NCBI RefSeq assembly: GCF_002872335.1 | Contig: NZ_NJAG01000004.1 | Span: forward strand, 14 to 64,013 | Origin: Siphonobacter sp. BAB-5405 | GTDB lineage: Bacteria; Bacteroidota; Bacteroidia; Cytophagales; Spirosomataceae | Length of the DNA stretch: 64,000 nucleotides | Direction: 5' to 3' | In this document: positions 1 through 9,871 of the stretch, piece after piece | Numbering within the stretch: position 1 is the stretch's first letter | How the letters are laid out: each line of letters starts with the position of its first letter | Position numbers and translations under genes: made by a program | Notes under the pieces: model-generated | What the model saw: the letters and a program-made list of their open reading frames with translations, nothing else | What the model was told of the DNA's origin: nothing | Databases searched by the model: none

Positions 1-38
1 AACCCTGTCTATGAATAGCTAAAAAAATCAAAATGCCC

Positions 39-1802
39 TTAAAGAGCCGTCTTGATCTTCAGTTCGTCCAGTTGCTTCTGAGCAATCGTGGAAGGACTAT
101 CAATCATGATGTCACGGCCCGCGTTATTTTTCGGGAACGCGATGAAATCACGAATCGTATCGGCTCCACCGAAGAGCGAACACAAACGGTCGAAACCAAA
201 AGCAATCCCTGCGTGCGGAGGGGCACCAAATTCAAAGGCATTCAGCAGGAAGCCAAACTGATGCTGGGCTTCTTCGGGCGTAAAGCCTAACAGGTCGAAC
301 ATCCGGGATTGAATATCCTTCTGGAAAATACGAACGGAACCACCGCCCACTTCCACGCCGTTGATGACCATATCGTAGGCATTGGCCCGTACTTTGCCGG
401 GATCCGTGGCGATGAGGTCCATATCTTCGGGTTTCGGACTCGTAAAGGGGTGGTGCATGGCGAAGTAGCGGTTTTCTTCTTCACTCCATTCCAGCAGGGG
501 AAAGTCAACCACCCAGTGAACCGAATATACATCGGGGTTACGCAGACCCAGGCGGTTGCCCAGTTCCAGACGCAGTTCGTTGAGTTGCTTCCGGGTTTTA
601 TCCGCGGCACCCGCCAGAATCAGGATCAGGTCACCGGGTTTGGCACCGAATTTCTCGGCCCAGCCTTTGAGTTCTTCTTCCGTATAAAACTTGTCCACCG
701 ACGATTTGACCGAACCGTCCGCATTCACGCGGGCGTACACCAGGCCTTTGGCACCTACCTGTGGGCGTTTTACCCACTCGGTCAGCTCGTCAATCTGCTT
801 GCGGGTATACTCGGCACAACCCGGAGCGGCGATACCTACCACGAGTTCAGCGGAATCAAAGACCACGAAGTTCTTACCCGAAGTCAGGTCCGCATCTTCA
901 CCTTTTAGCTCCACGAACTCCATACCAAAACGAATGTCGGGTTTGTCCGAACCAAAGCGACGCATGGCTTCGGAGTACGGCATCCGAACGAGCGTTTCGG
1001 GCAATTCAATATTTTTTACGGTACGGAACAGGTGACGAACGAGTCCTTCAAAGGTGTTCAGGACGTCTTCCTGCGTAACGAACGACATTTCACAGTCGAT
1101 CTGCGTAAATTCCGGCTGACGGTCCGCCCGCAAATCTTCATCCCGGAAACACTTCACAATCTGGTAATACCGGTCAAAACCCGATACCATCAGCAATTGC
1201 TTGAACGTTTGCGGCGATTGGGGCAGGGCGTAAAATTCACCCGGATTCATGCGACTCGGTACGACGAAATCGCGGGCCCCTTCGGGCGTCGATTTAATCA
1301 GAACGGGCGTTTCTACTTCGATGAAATTCAGATCATCCAGGTACTGACGAGCCCGGCGAGCCACCTGATGGCGAAGCTCCAGGTTCTTGCGTACGATACC
1401 CCGACGAAGATCCAGGTAGCGGTACTTCATCCGGATGTCGTCGCCACCGTCGGTTTCGTCTTCGATGAGGAAGGGAGGTAATTTGGCCGGATTCAATACT
1501 TCCAGCTTCGTAACCTTCACTTCAATATCACCCGTAGGCAAATTTGGATTTTTAGCAACCCGCTCGACGATGGTCCCCGTAGCCGCCACCACGTATTCAC
1601 GACCCAGGGAACGGGCCGTTTCCGTAACGGAAGCATCGGTAGAACCTTCTTCAAAAATCAGCTGAGTAATGCCGTATCGATCCCGCAGGTCGATCCAGAT
1701 CATTCCTCCTTTATCGCGGATGCGTTGCACCCAGCCGCACAGGGTTACTTCCTGGCCAACCTGGGTAAGGCGGCCTTCGCCGCAAGTATGTGTACGTAGC
1801 AT
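39..1802 (-). CDS. aspS: Aspartate--tRNA ligase (bacterial type)
   Basis: Class II aminoacyl-tRNA synthetase that charges tRNA-Asp in the cytoplasm. It has about 587 residues, the usual bacterial length. The N-terminal OB-fold anticodon domain starts near [11 protein letters not shown]. Class II motif 2 is visible as [16 protein letters not shown], and motif 3 near the C-terminus as GIAFGFDRL. The roughly 130-residue GAD insertion between motifs 2 and 3 marks the bacterial form. An ATG at 1802 is preferred over an in-frame TTG two codons upstream. A good promoter box lies about 40 bases upstream. The gene is complete and core; confidence is very high. Confidence 0.97.
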   Translation of the reverse strand: MLRTHTCGEGRLTQVGQEVTLCGWVQRIRDKGGMIWIDLRDRYGITQLIFEEGSTDASVTETARSLGREYVVAATGTIVERVAKNPNLPTGDIEVKVTKLEVLNPAKLPPFLIEDETDGGDDIRMKYRYLDLRRGIVRKNLELRHQVARRARQYLDDLNFIEVETPVLIKSTPEGARDFVVPSRMNPGEFYALPQSPQTFKQLLMVSGFDRYYQIVKCFRDEDLRADRQPEFTQIDCEMSFVTQEDVLNTFEGLVRHLFRTVKNIELPETLVRMPYSEAMRRFGSDKPDIRFGMEFVELKGEDADLTSGKNFVVFDSAELVVGIAAPGCAEYTRKQIDELTEWVKRPQVGAKGLVYARVNADGSVKSSVDKFYTEEELKGWAEKFGAKPGDLILILAGAADKTRKQLNELRLELGNRLGLRNPDVYSVHWVVDFPLLEWSEEENRYFAMHHPFTSPKPEDMDLIATDPGKVRANAYDMVINGVEVGGGSVRIFQKDIQSRMFDLLGFTPEEAQHQFGFLLNAFEFGAPPHAGIAFGFDRLCSLFGGADTIRDFIAFPKNNAGRDIMIDSPSTIAQKQLDELKIKTAL

Positions 1803-1839
1803 AAACAAGTCAGGATCAAAGCAATCCTATTTTGTGCCG

Positions 1840-1847
1840 CAAAAATA
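1840..1847 (-). promoter_or_regulatory. Putative -7 promoter box for aspS
   Basis: Read on the minus strand the sequence is TATTTTTG, an exact match to the Bacteroidota -7 consensus TAnnTTTG, 37 bases upstream of the aspS ATG. No clear TTTG -33 element is seen at the expected distance, so the call rests on the -7 box alone. Confidence 0.5.
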
Positions 1848-1864
1848 GGGAAATTCGGTCAGGG

Positions 1865-2084
1865 TTGGAGGTTTGAAGAAAGTTTGAGGTTGGTTTGAGG
1901 GGATTTAAAGTTTGAGATGGTTTAAGGAGGATTGACGTTTGAGATGGTTTAAGGAAGATCTAACGTTTGAAATAGTTTGAATGTCTAAGGTTTGAATGAA
2001 TTCACCGGGCCACTAGCCTCAAACTTTAAACTTGTTTAAACATCAAACCCTTTCAAACCTTAAACCCAGATCACTCCCTTCAAA
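1865..2084. repeat. GTTTGA-rich tandem and inverted repeat tract
   Basis: Low-complexity intergenic DNA between the aspS promoter and the 3' end of the next gene. Its left part is built on GTTTGAGATGGTTTAAGGA, present as two 27-28 base units beginning at 1910 and 1937, with a degenerate third at 1965. Its right part (about 2009-2085) holds reverse-complement pieces such as CTCAAACTTTAAAC and TTTCAAACCTTAAAC. The tract could fold into a long imperfect hairpin. A related but shorter element lies at 52405-52466 in the matching position upstream of guaA. Confidence 0.6.
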
Positions 2085-3704
2085 CTAACCCAACTGCTTC
2101 GGTGAGCGGTCGGCCCGTACGAAAATGCGGACGCCATCTACGGTTCCCACCCATACATACTGCCGTTCCAGATAAGCTTTCAGCTCGGGGAAACTCTCGT
2201 AACTCTGCGTGGCAGGGTCCTGCATCCAGTAGCTGTTTTTACCGACGGCATCCACAACCACCGCCGGACGATTTCGCTGCATGTTTTCCATAAACCGCTT
2301 CCGGTACGTCTCGCGTAAAGGGTGCTCAAACGAGGAGCGAATGGTATGGTTTTCGGCCACCCCCTGCGGCAATTGCGTTTCGATATAGTACTGACAATTC
2401 CAACCCCAGACGACCAGATAATCCCCCGCCTGTTTGTACTGATCAATGGCAGCACCCACGGGTGAGATGGGAAAGGTACGATTGTACGTGGGCGTAGAAA
2501 CGTAGTAATTTAGGGTATGATCTTTCTTGTAATGCACCAGCATCAGCCCCACCAGACAAGCCAGCGAAGCTCCCGTCAGGGTCAGTGAAGATACCCACGA
2601 TAAGGAAGAAACGGCTCCCAGCAGGGAGGCACTCAGCAAAGTAAAAGGAATGACCAGAAAGAACAGATAATGCGTGTATCCCGTACCCGTTCTGGACACG
2701 GCCAGAATCCCCATGATCAGTAAGGCCAGCGAAAAAAAGAAAACGTCTTTCTTCAAAGTACCCCAGCGGAACGCCGCCATTACTGCACTGAGAATGAGTG
2801 GTAAAAGAATGAGTGTGTAATCCAGAGCAACGCTGAACTGGGCGGGGAGATTCAATAAATTCTGCCCCCAGCTGCCGCCTTCGCCGTAGTTGAAGTTGGC
2901 GTGAATATAATAGAAAAGAAAATCGTCGAGGACGTCGTTTACCCATAGCACCAAGACGAGCACGAGCAGAGCCGATAAACCCGAAACGACACAGGCCACA
3001 AAGGGTCTGAAATCATTTCGGATATAAACGCTGTAGAGGTAATAACCCAGACACGCGGCCAGCAGGGGTAGACTCTGGATTTTTCCGAAAGGCATCGCCA
3101 GAAACAATACGCCCAACAGGATGGAAGTGCGGTACGTGCCCCTGGCTAAAAAGCCGGGCGTTGAAAACAGATAAACAATACTGGAAAGCAGCGTGACGGG
3201 TACCAGCTCACTGGAATAATGCACAAAATCGCCGAGTTGCGTAAAGGCGTAGAAGAGTAAAACCGGATACGAAATCAGTTGTGAAACTCGCGTTCCGAAC
3301 CAGTTTTTCAGGGCTAGGGAGAGAAAAACAAAGGTCATCCCCAGTAACAGCACCGCCCCAAGGTGACCCGTCATATAGCTGAAATTACCCGTCAACAGGG
3401 CCGCAATCAACAGGAAGTAACTGCCTAATGGCCCACCCGTCGTACCATCCACGGATCGCCAGTAGACCGGATCTTTCATCAGCGTCATCGCTTGCGTAAG
3501 CATCTGGCCTTCATCGACGTTGAGTTCGCGGTTATAGAAAATCACCGGCAGCCGCATATACGCCAGCAAAAGCAGGGCCAGACTTAAAAACAGGGCATAG
3601 GAAGGCTTGGGCTTGAACGTAACCAGACCTAGTACGGCGGCCAGTCCGTAGCCCAGCAAAAAGAAAAGAAAAGGAAACTGATTAAACGTAAAAAGCGAAG
3701 ACAT
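2085..3704 (-). CDS. GT-C-fold membrane glycosyltransferase-like protein
   Basis: Integral membrane protein of about 539 residues with about ten or more hydrophobic segments and a soluble C-terminal domain of about 110 residues. The first periplasmic loop carries the acidic motif ELNVDEGQML, the place where GT-C enzymes of the PMT/ArnT type carry their catalytic Asp or Glu. The C-terminal domain begins with VVWGWNCQYYIETQLP. It is clearly related to the protein encoded at 15136-16716, which shares the NVD loop, the WGW motif and the final VDGVRIF/IEGVRVY segment. The likely role is sugar transfer from a polyprenyl-phosphate donor to an envelope acceptor; neither substrate can be read from the sequence. 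An ATG at 3704 is chosen over a TTG three codons upstream. Confidence 0.75.
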   Translation of the reverse strand: MSSLFTFNQFPFLFFLLGYGLAAVLGLVTFKPKPSYALFLSLALLLLAYMRLPVIFYNRELNVDEGQMLTQAMTLMKDPVYWRSVDGTTGGPLGSYFLLIAALLTGNFSYMTGHLGAVLLLGMTFVFLSLALKNWFGTRVSQLISYPVLLFYAFTQLGDFVHYSSELVPVTLLSSIVYLFSTPGFLARGTYRTSILLGVLFLAMPFGKIQSLPLLAACLGYYLYSVYIRNDFRPFVACVVSGLSALLVLVLVLWVNDVLDDFLFYYIHANFNYGEGGSWGQNLLNLPAQFSVALDYTLILLPLILSAVMAAFRWGTLKKDVFFFSLALLIMGILAVSRTGTGYTHYLFFLVIPFTLLSASLLGAVSSLSWVSSLTLTGASLACLVGLMLVHYKKDHTLNYYVSTPTYNRTFPISPVGAAIDQYKQAGDYLVVWGWNCQYYIETQLPQGVAENHTIRSSFEHPLRETYRKRFMENMQRNRPAVVVDAVGKNSYWMQDPATQSYESFPELKAYLERQYVWVGTVDGVRIFVRADRSPKQLG

Positions 3705-3839
3705 GTACGCCAAAAGCTAAATCCTGTGTATCGAAAAGCGTAACCAGGGATGATGGTATGAACTGGAAACGAAGGTACGCGAGCGTTGCGATAGGAGCGT
3801 ACAGAAACAGGACTTAATTTTCTCTAAAGTAACCAAGCT

Positions 3840-4811
3840 TTATTCTTTTTCCCTAAAATACTGACTGGGCAGTTCGCCGAAATGACGCTTGTAGGCCGCC
3901 GTAAAATGGGCGTGATTTTTATATCCTACGCTATGGGCAATTTCACCAATGGTTTTCTCCCGATCCAGTAGCCACTGCCGGGCCTGTTGCATCCGTAATT
4001 CACTTACGTAGTGATAAATCGTCGTGTCGAAACTGGTTTTGAATCCCTTTTTGAGCTTGAATTCATTCAGTCCCACCAGTCGGGAAAGCTCCTGAATGGT
4101 AGGTGGATGCTGGTAACGGGCCTGAAGAATCTCCCGGGCTTCCAGCAGCTTGCGTTCGTCGGCCCGCTGCCAGTCGAGGGGTTGCGTATGCAATTGCTCG
4201 ATCTGTAGCATGAGCAATTCCAGAATGCGGGCTTCCAGAAAGAGCCGTTTCAGGTCGCCTGTCCGCTGACAGCTTTGCATGGAACGGATGATCCGGGCCA
4301 TCTCCGGGCTAACGGTACCGTTTCGCGGAGCCATGTAGTAATGTGGGCAGTGTCCAAAAAAATCGGGGTGAAGCGGACTGTCCGGTGGCAATAACCGGAA
4401 ATACGTTTCGGTTGGAATGACCACCGTAAAATACTCCAGCGGTACCGCTCCGGGCGTAAGACGATAAAGACTTTCTGATTCGGGCAAATAGCCCAGCGTG
4501 TGTTCATAGGCCGAAAATACCCGCGACTCTCCCAGCCCTTTGATGGTAAGGGTGCTGTTGGCTTCCAGCAAAAAATGCATCTGCAAAGCCTCGCCGTGTA
4601 CCTGCTTATCCAGCACCGTCGGCGTAGCAACCTGGAAATCAATATCACAAATGAAATAGCTTCCTGCAAGAGTTTGTTTTTCCTGAATCGTACCCAGGGT
4701 GGGCGAATGGACGTTCACGTGTTTTTCGGAAAGCTGACCGGAGTCTGCTGCTGCAAAAGTCTGGTGGCAAAGCCACTGTTCGGTTCCCTGAATGCGTACA
4801 TCCACTTCCAT
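3840..4811 (-). CDS. AraC-family regulator, PchR-like
   Basis: A 323-residue transcription regulator. The N-terminal two thirds form a ligand-sensing region without a clear named domain. The C-terminal ~100 residues are an AraC DNA-binding domain with two helix-turn-helix units: TIQELSRLVGLNEFKLKKGF, and the region around IGEIAHSVGYKNHAHFTAAY. The LNEFKLKKGFK segment is typical of PchR, which activates ferri-siderophore receptor genes on binding the siderophore. It is divergent from the siderophore-type TonB receptor at 4998, with a 186-base shared intergenic region, which fits the same role here. The ligand is unknown. Confidence 0.85.
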   Translation of the reverse strand: MEVDVRIQGTEQWLCHQTFAAADSGQLSEKHVNVHSPTLGTIQEKQTLAGSYFICDIDFQVATPTVLDKQVHGEALQMHFLLEANSTLTIKGLGESRVFSAYEHTLGYLPESESLYRLTPGAVPLEYFTVVIPTETYFRLLPPDSPLHPDFFGHCPHYYMAPRNGTVSPEMARIIRSMQSCQRTGDLKRLFLEARILELLMLQIEQLHTQPLDWQRADERKLLEAREILQARYQHPPTIQELSRLVGLNEFKLKKGFKTSFDTTIYHYVSELRMQQARQWLLDREKTIGEIAHSVGYKNHAHFTAAYKRHFGELPSQYFREKE

Positions 4812-4997
4812 ATCAAAAAATCCGTTTTGCGATATTTTTTATCCCGTTTGCGATAACTGCCGCCGCGAATCTGCCCACAAATTTGCATTAATTTTTAATT
4901 AATCTAAATAATAAGAATACTGACTTTCACAAGTTTTTGATCAGTAGTCTATACGTTGTCAACGTTCCCCTGTCTTTTCAAGCATACCTAATTTCCC

Positions 4998-7457
4998 ATG
5001 ATGAAACGTTTTATTTCGCTTGTCTTTTTCCTGCTGATGGCTCAGCTTGTTTGGGCTCAGGTAGGAAGTCTGGAAGGAAAAGTAACTTCCGAAACCGGTG
5101 AACCACTGCTCGCCGCCAACCTCATGCTGGAAGGTACCCGCTACGGGGTGTCCAGCGACGAATCCGGGAATTTCCGAATCCTGCAAATTCCGACGGGTTC
5201 CTATCAGTTAAAAGTTTCCAGCATCGGTTACAAGACGGTATACCGAAAAATCACGATCCGCGAAAACCACACCCAGAAACTGAATCTGACCCTGGTATCC
5301 ACTACGGGCGAGCTGGAAGTAGTGGAAGTATTCGGTGCTCGGGGTAAGCAACCCGAAAAACTCGAAGCCATTACACGTTTACCGCTCAAACCCAGCGATC
5401 AGATTCAGAGTATTTCGGTGATTTCTGATAAACTCATCGAACAGCAGGGAGCCTTGACGGTTATCGAAGGCGTCCGCAACGTACCCGGCGTTTATACGTA
5501 TTCGACCTACGGGGGCGTGAAGGAAAGTATTTCTTCGCGGGGCTTCCGAGGCATTCCTACGCTGAAAAACGGCGTTCGGGTTATGACGGATTTCCGCGGA
5601 ATGGGCTATCCAACCGATATGCAGGGCGTCGAGAACATTCAGGTGATGAAAGGTTCGGCGGCTCTGACGCAGGGACTGGGTCAGGCCTCTGGCCAGGCTA
5701 CGGATCTGGGGGCTCCCGGTGGAATCGTAAACGTGGTGACGAAAACGCCGAAGTTCGTCAATGAAGGTTCGGTATCGCTTCGCGGCGGAAGCTGGGGCTT
5801 GTTCCGCCCTACGTTCGACGTACAGGGCTTACTGGGTGATTCAAAGAAAGTAGCGTTCCGGATTGATGGGGCCTACCAGACGGGCGGAAAATTCCGCAAG
5901 GGCATGGAGTACGAATCCTTCTATATCAATCCCTCGCTGGCGATTCGTCCCGATGATAAAACCCAGATCACGCTGGAAATGGATTTCTACAACGTGAATC
6001 AGACCATCGATGCGGGTACGGTGAATCTCTCGGTTGGTAACGTCGCCAATGAAATTTACGACATTCCCAACAACCGGATGCTAGGCTTTAAATCCGACAT
6101 TTCGACGGTGAAACATAGCACCTACACGGCCAGCTTCAAACGGTATCTGGATACGGACAATAAGCTATACGTTCGCGGAGCCGTGTACCGCTCGGTTTTC
6201 GATGCCGACGCCATTCGTACTTCACTGACTGCTCTGGCCAGGAAAAAAGATACAAACGATGTGCAGGTGAACCTGTACCGCCGCTCGATCAGCCACAACC
6301 AGCCGCGTCTGGACAAAAACACGGTGATTCAGTTTGATCTGGTGGGGGATCAAATCGAGACGGGAGCGATTCGTCATACCTTCATGATCGGAGCCGATTA
6401 TAAACTTACCGATCTGACCGAGTCCGCCTATAACACGATCAATATTCCCGGTATCATCAACGTTTTCGACCCCGCAACGATCTCCAATACGCTGCCTTAC
6501 GGCACGGCTAATTTTACGAAAACGGGTGAAACCCTCAGCAAAACGACCAACATGGGTTTGACGGCTCAGGACGTTATCTCGGTAACCGACTGGCTGAAAG
6601 CCTTCGTGGGTATTCGTTATAGTACCAATCAAAGTACCTCTCCGCTGAATTCCGCCTTTACCCGCACGCACTTCTGGAATCCGCTGGGTGGAATCATGGT
6701 AACGGTGAAAAAAGGACTGAATCTGTTTGCTTCGTACACCAACAGTACCCGTCCGGAAAACGTAAGCCAGGTCGATGAAAACGGCAATACGTTTGGCAAT
6801 AGCTTTGTCAACCAGATTGAAGCGGGGATCAAATCCGACTGGCTGAATAACCGCTTACGCTTCAACCTGACACTGTATCGGATCGAGCAGAAAAACCTGA
6901 TCGAACAGCTCTACGACGTCAACAATGCACCGATTCAGATGAATGGCCGGAACGTCTACCGGGCCAGTGGCGATGATCGCCGTCAGGGGGTAGAGGTAGA
7001 GATGACGGGCCGTGTCCTGGAAAACCTCGAAGCCATTGTTGGGTACTCCATGATCGACGCTCAGTATCGGAACACCGTCGTAAACGTAGAAGGCTCAGCT
7101 CCCAATAACACGCCGAGACATACCTTCAACGGTTGGCTGAACTACACCGTCAATCGGGGTTCACTGAAAAACCTGAACGTAGGTCTGGGTGTATACTACC
7201 TTGGCGAACGTCCCTACAACGACTGGACGCAGGTGGGCTACCTCACGCACGGACTCGATACGAGCAAGGAGCCCTGGTACAATAAAGCGTATACGCTGGT
7301 AAATGCTCAGTTAGGCTACCAGATCAGTCAGCAGTGGGGCCTGCGTGTACTGGCGAACAACATTTTCGGAACGGTTGGCTACGATGCGTACCGTACTTCG
7401 TTCATTGACCGGATTCAGCCGCGTAATTTCTCGGGTGTGCTTACGTATCGCTTCTAG
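4998..7457 (+). CDS. TonB-dependent siderophore-type receptor
   Basis: Outer-membrane receptor of 819 residues. A signal peptide covers about residues 1-20 (ends VWAQ). A carboxypeptidase-regulatory-like beta-sandwich follows (about 22-105, GSLEGKVTSETGEPLLAANL), as is usual in Bacteroidota. The plug (about 125-250) contains GVRNVPGVYTY and ISSRGFRG, typical of the FhuE/FpvA ferri-siderophore group. The rest is a 22-strand barrel ending in a terminal aromatic residue (VLTYRF). It is divergent from the PchR-like regulator, so siderophore-inducible uptake is the natural reading. No siderophore synthesis genes and no inner-membrane permease are in the window, so a xenosiderophore is likely. Confidence 0.9.
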   Translation: MMKRFISLVFFLLMAQLVWAQVGSLEGKVTSETGEPLLAANLMLEGTRYGVSSDESGNFRILQIPTGSYQLKVSSIGYKTVYRKITIRENHTQKLNLTLVSTTGELEVVEVFGARGKQPEKLEAITRLPLKPSDQIQSISVISDKLIEQQGALTVIEGVRNVPGVYTYSTYGGVKESISSRGFRGIPTLKNGVRVMTDFRGMGYPTDMQGVENIQVMKGSAALTQGLGQASGQATDLGAPGGIVNVVTKTPKFVNEGSVSLRGGSWGLFRPTFDVQGLLGDSKKVAFRIDGAYQTGGKFRKGMEYESFYINPSLAIRPDDKTQITLEMDFYNVNQTIDAGTVNLSVGNVANEIYDIPNNRMLGFKSDISTVKHSTYTASFKRYLDTDNKLYVRGAVYRSVFDADAIRTSLTALARKKDTNDVQVNLYRRSISHNQPRLDKNTVIQFDLVGDQIETGAIRHTFMIGADYKLTDLTESAYNTINIPGIINVFDPATISNTLPYGTANFTKTGETLSKTTNMGLTAQDVISVTDWLKAFVGIRYSTNQSTSPLNSAFTRTHFWNPLGGIMVTVKKGLNLFASYTNSTRPENVSQVDENGNTFGNSFVNQIEAGIKSDWLNNRLRFNLTLYRIEQKNLIEQLYDVNNAPIQMNGRNVYRASGDDRRQGVEVEMTGRVLENLEAIVGYSMIDAQYRNTVVNVEGSAPNNTPRHTFNGWLNYTVNRGSLKNLNVGLGVYYLGERPYNDWTQVGYLTHGLDTSKEPWYNKAYTLVNAQLGYQISQQWGLRVLANNIFGTVGYDAYRTSFIDRIQPRNFSGVLTYRF

Positions 7458-7476
7458 TTATTTTCTTACGAATACT

Positions 7477-7521
7477 GATCAATAGCAATGCCAGCCCAAA
7501 AGGCTGGCATTGCTATTGATC
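7477..7521 (+). terminator. Perfect 20-bp hairpin downstream of the TonB receptor
   Basis: GATCAATAGCAATGCCAGCC (7477-7496) and its exact reverse complement (7502-7521) flank a 5-base CAAAA loop, starting 20 bases after the receptor stop codon. No strong T-run follows, so it may act as a terminator or as an mRNA 3'-end stabiliser. Confidence 0.7.
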
Positions 7522-7855
7522 TACACTTTTATACACCGCAAAAACCATACATACACTAAAAAAGGCTCTTGAAAAACCTATAAACTTCGTATAAATTCCT
7601 AAATTCCGAATTCTGGATCTGTTTGAACCGCTTTTAAAGGGCAGGTACTTTCTCTATCTTTACAAATAGTATGCGTATTTTAACCGAATGCTTTGCAATT
7701 TTTTAAATAAAAGCAGGGGTTCAATTGGTTTGATAATAATTTTTCGTAGAAATTTACAATATATTAGTTCTCTAAGCCTGAGTATTTCTTTCGAAAAAGG
7801 ATTGATTGCCCCGAGGAGTCACTCGTAGCAACCAAAATATACGTTTCTATTTTTT
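7522..7855. other. AT-rich intergenic region upstream of the ECF sigma gene
   Basis: About 330 bases with no convincing reading frame. It must hold the promoter of the sigma/FecR genes. A partial match to the Bacteroidota -7 box (TATCTTTA, near 7655) is present, but the TTTG upstream of it is too far away, so I do not call a promoter. Confidence 0.4.
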
Positions 7856-8476
7856 ATGAAAAAGTCTTCCGCTATACCACCGGATGAATCGTTGCTGGCT
7901 CAGCTTTGGGTCCGTTTCAAAGACGGCGAGGGTGAAGCCTTTGATCTGCTGGTTGAAAAACGGTACCGCATTTTGTACAATTATGCGACGCGTTTCACCA
8001 AGGATCGAGAGCTGATTCAGGATTGTATACAGGACTTGTTTCTGGAGTTATGGGATCGGCGGGCGTATCTGGTCGAGACGCCCTGCGTGACGATTTATTT
8101 GCTGAAAGCGTTACGAAACAACCTGTTGCGGGACTTGAGAAACCGAAACCGGCTGGACGACCGCACGGATGTCGCCGAAACGGAGCTGGACTATTCCGAT
8201 GGGCTGAATATCGAGCGGGAGTGGATTTCGGGCGAGCTGACCCTGGAAAATGAACGTAATCTTCGGCAGGCTATTGAACGCTTACCCAAACGCTTGCAGG
8301 AGGTAATCTTTCTGAAATTTTACGAAGGCCTCGATAACGAAGAAATTGCTCAGATTATGGGTGTCGAACGGCAATCGGCGGCCAATTCCCTACACCGGGC
8401 CTTGTATCAGCTGAAAAATCAGATTCCTATGTTGGTGAGAATCATACTGTTACCTCTTTTTACTTCTTTCTCTTAA
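7856..8476 (+). CDS. ECF RNA polymerase sigma factor (FecI-like)
   Basis: A 206-residue sigma-70 family factor with region 2 (about 25-95: FDLLVEKRYRILYNYATRFT, then DLFLELWDRR) and region 4 (about 140-195: LPKRLQEVIFLKFYEGLDNEEIA followed by MGVERQSAANSLHRAL). Region 3 is absent, as in ECF factors. It lies 85 bases before a FecR anti-sigma gene, which is followed by an STN-containing SusC and a SusD, the classical trans-envelope signalling set of Bacteroidota glycan loci. The factor probably drives the susCD genes when the receptor is occupied. The hydrophobic tail after region 4 (VRIILLPLFTSF) is a small oddity. Confidence 0.92.
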   Translation: MKKSSAIPPDESLLAQLWVRFKDGEGEAFDLLVEKRYRILYNYATRFTKDRELIQDCIQDLFLELWDRRAYLVETPCVTIYLLKALRNNLLRDLRNRNRLDDRTDVAETELDYSDGLNIEREWISGELTLENERNLRQAIERLPKRLQEVIFLKFYEGLDNEEIAQIMGVERQSAANSLHRALYQLKNQIPMLVRIILLPLFTSFS

Positions 8477-8561
8477 AAAAAGTTAATCAATTTTGAGTAA
8501 GGTTAGCAAGGATTGTACTATTTCCTTTTAAAAGGGGGTTTTACCTAGCCTGCTGCTCGCT

Positions 8562-9620
8562 ATGGTTGATTATGTACACTATCAGATTGAAGATTTTATC
8601 GGAGATGAGGCCTTTCGTCGATGGGTACTGAAACCGACGGTAGCCGATACTATTTTCTGGGAAAACTGGCTGCAGACGCATCCGCAGCGAGCCGACCGGA
8701 TCTGGACGGCCCGGCAACTGATCGAAGCCATGCAGGAAGCTCAGGAAAACCTCTCTGATCGCGATTTCGAGCAACAGGTAAACCGGATTACCGAAGCTCG
8801 TCTCTCCCGTAAAGCGGAACACTTACCCACTCAACCTCAGTTTTGGAAAAAAATTCGCGTAGCCGCTGCCGTTGTACTGGTAGCGGGTATGGGAAGCCTG
8901 TTTTATTACGTTTACCAACCCGCGTTGAAGAACAACCAAGTTGAAGCCACCAAGACGACGGAGCTGCGTACGATTACCAATCGCACTTCGTCGCCTCAGT
9001 TGCTGACGCTGATGGACGGTAGCCAGGTTAAACTCGAGCCTGGCAGTCAGGTCCGGTTCCCGAAAACGTTTGATGAAAAACAGCGTAACGTCTATCTGGA
9101 AGGAGAGGCCTTCTTTGAAGTGACCCGCAATCCTGAGCAGCCGTTTGTGGTGTACGCTCACCAACTGGTGGCTAAAGTATTGGGTACCAGCTTTACGATC
9201 CGTTCGTTTGAAAAAAACGTACAGGTGATGGTACGTACCGGAAAGGTAGCCGTATTCACCCGAACGAGTCAGCAAAAGGCCAAGCCAGTGATTCTGACAC
9301 CCAACCAGCAGGTCGTATTCACGGAAAAGAAACCCGAATTAAAGCGAACCCTGGTGGAGGCTCCGCAACCCACGCCAGAGGCTCTTGGCCAGACGCTTTC
9401 ATTCGACCGGACCCCCTTGCCTCAAGTCTTCGATCAACTCCAGAAAACCTATCTGATACCTATAACGTATAACCGTACCGTTTTCTCTGATTGCCAGTTG
9501 ACGGCTGAGTTAGGCCAGGAACCTCTTTTCGAGAAACTGGACATGATCTGCCGAACCGTAAACGCCCATTACACCATACGGGACGGCCAGATTTTTATTC
9601 AGGGAAAGAAGTGTCAGTAA
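8562..9620 (+). CDS. FecR-family anti-sigma factor
   Basis: A 352-residue inner-membrane anti-sigma factor. A cytoplasmic N-terminus of about 90 residues, which should bind the sigma factor, is followed by one membrane helix (about 97-115, VAAAVVLVAGMGSLFYYVY). The periplasmic FecR domain (about 130-235) includes LMDGSQVKLEPGSQVRFP and YLEGEAFFEV. A C-terminal DUF4974-type domain (about 278-350) includes LSFDRTPLPQVFDQLQKTY. It should receive a signal from the N-terminal STN domain of the neighbouring SusC and release the sigma factor. Confidence 0.93.
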   Translation: MVDYVHYQIEDFIGDEAFRRWVLKPTVADTIFWENWLQTHPQRADRIWTARQLIEAMQEAQENLSDRDFEQQVNRITEARLSRKAEHLPTQPQFWKKIRVAAAVVLVAGMGSLFYYVYQPALKNNQVEATKTTELRTITNRTSSPQLLTLMDGSQVKLEPGSQVRFPKTFDEKQRNVYLEGEAFFEVTRNPEQPFVVYAHQLVAKVLGTSFTIRSFEKNVQVMVRTGKVAVFTRTSQQKAKPVILTPNQQVVFTEKKPELKRTLVEAPQPTPEALGQTLSFDRTPLPQVFDQLQKTYLIPITYNRTVFSDCQLTAELGQEPLFEKLDMICRTVNAHYTIRDGQIFIQGKKCQ

Positions 9621-9871
9621 CCTTTGAATGACCCACCAGAATACAGGCCGCTGCTGCATTGTACCATCCTTTTTCACGCACTTAACCATGACTCTATGCC
9701 ACTGTAATACATCCACAACACTTACCTTCTAACTACAAAAAAAGGCGAAAGATGTACCACCATCTTCCGCCCGAAAAGTCCCAAATCTTTGCTCAGATCT
9801 ACTCCGACCTTACCGGCCGGAAACGGGGCTTGCTATACCAATTTTTTTCAAACCAGTACAACCACAAATCT

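Noticed and set aside
1865-2084. CRISPR array
   Set aside because: Repeat units are short, degenerate and adjacent; there are no unique spacers of constant length and no cas genes.
7522-7855. Riboswitch or small RNA upstream of the ECF sigma gene
   Set aside because: No conserved motif or stable fold could be recognised by eye.
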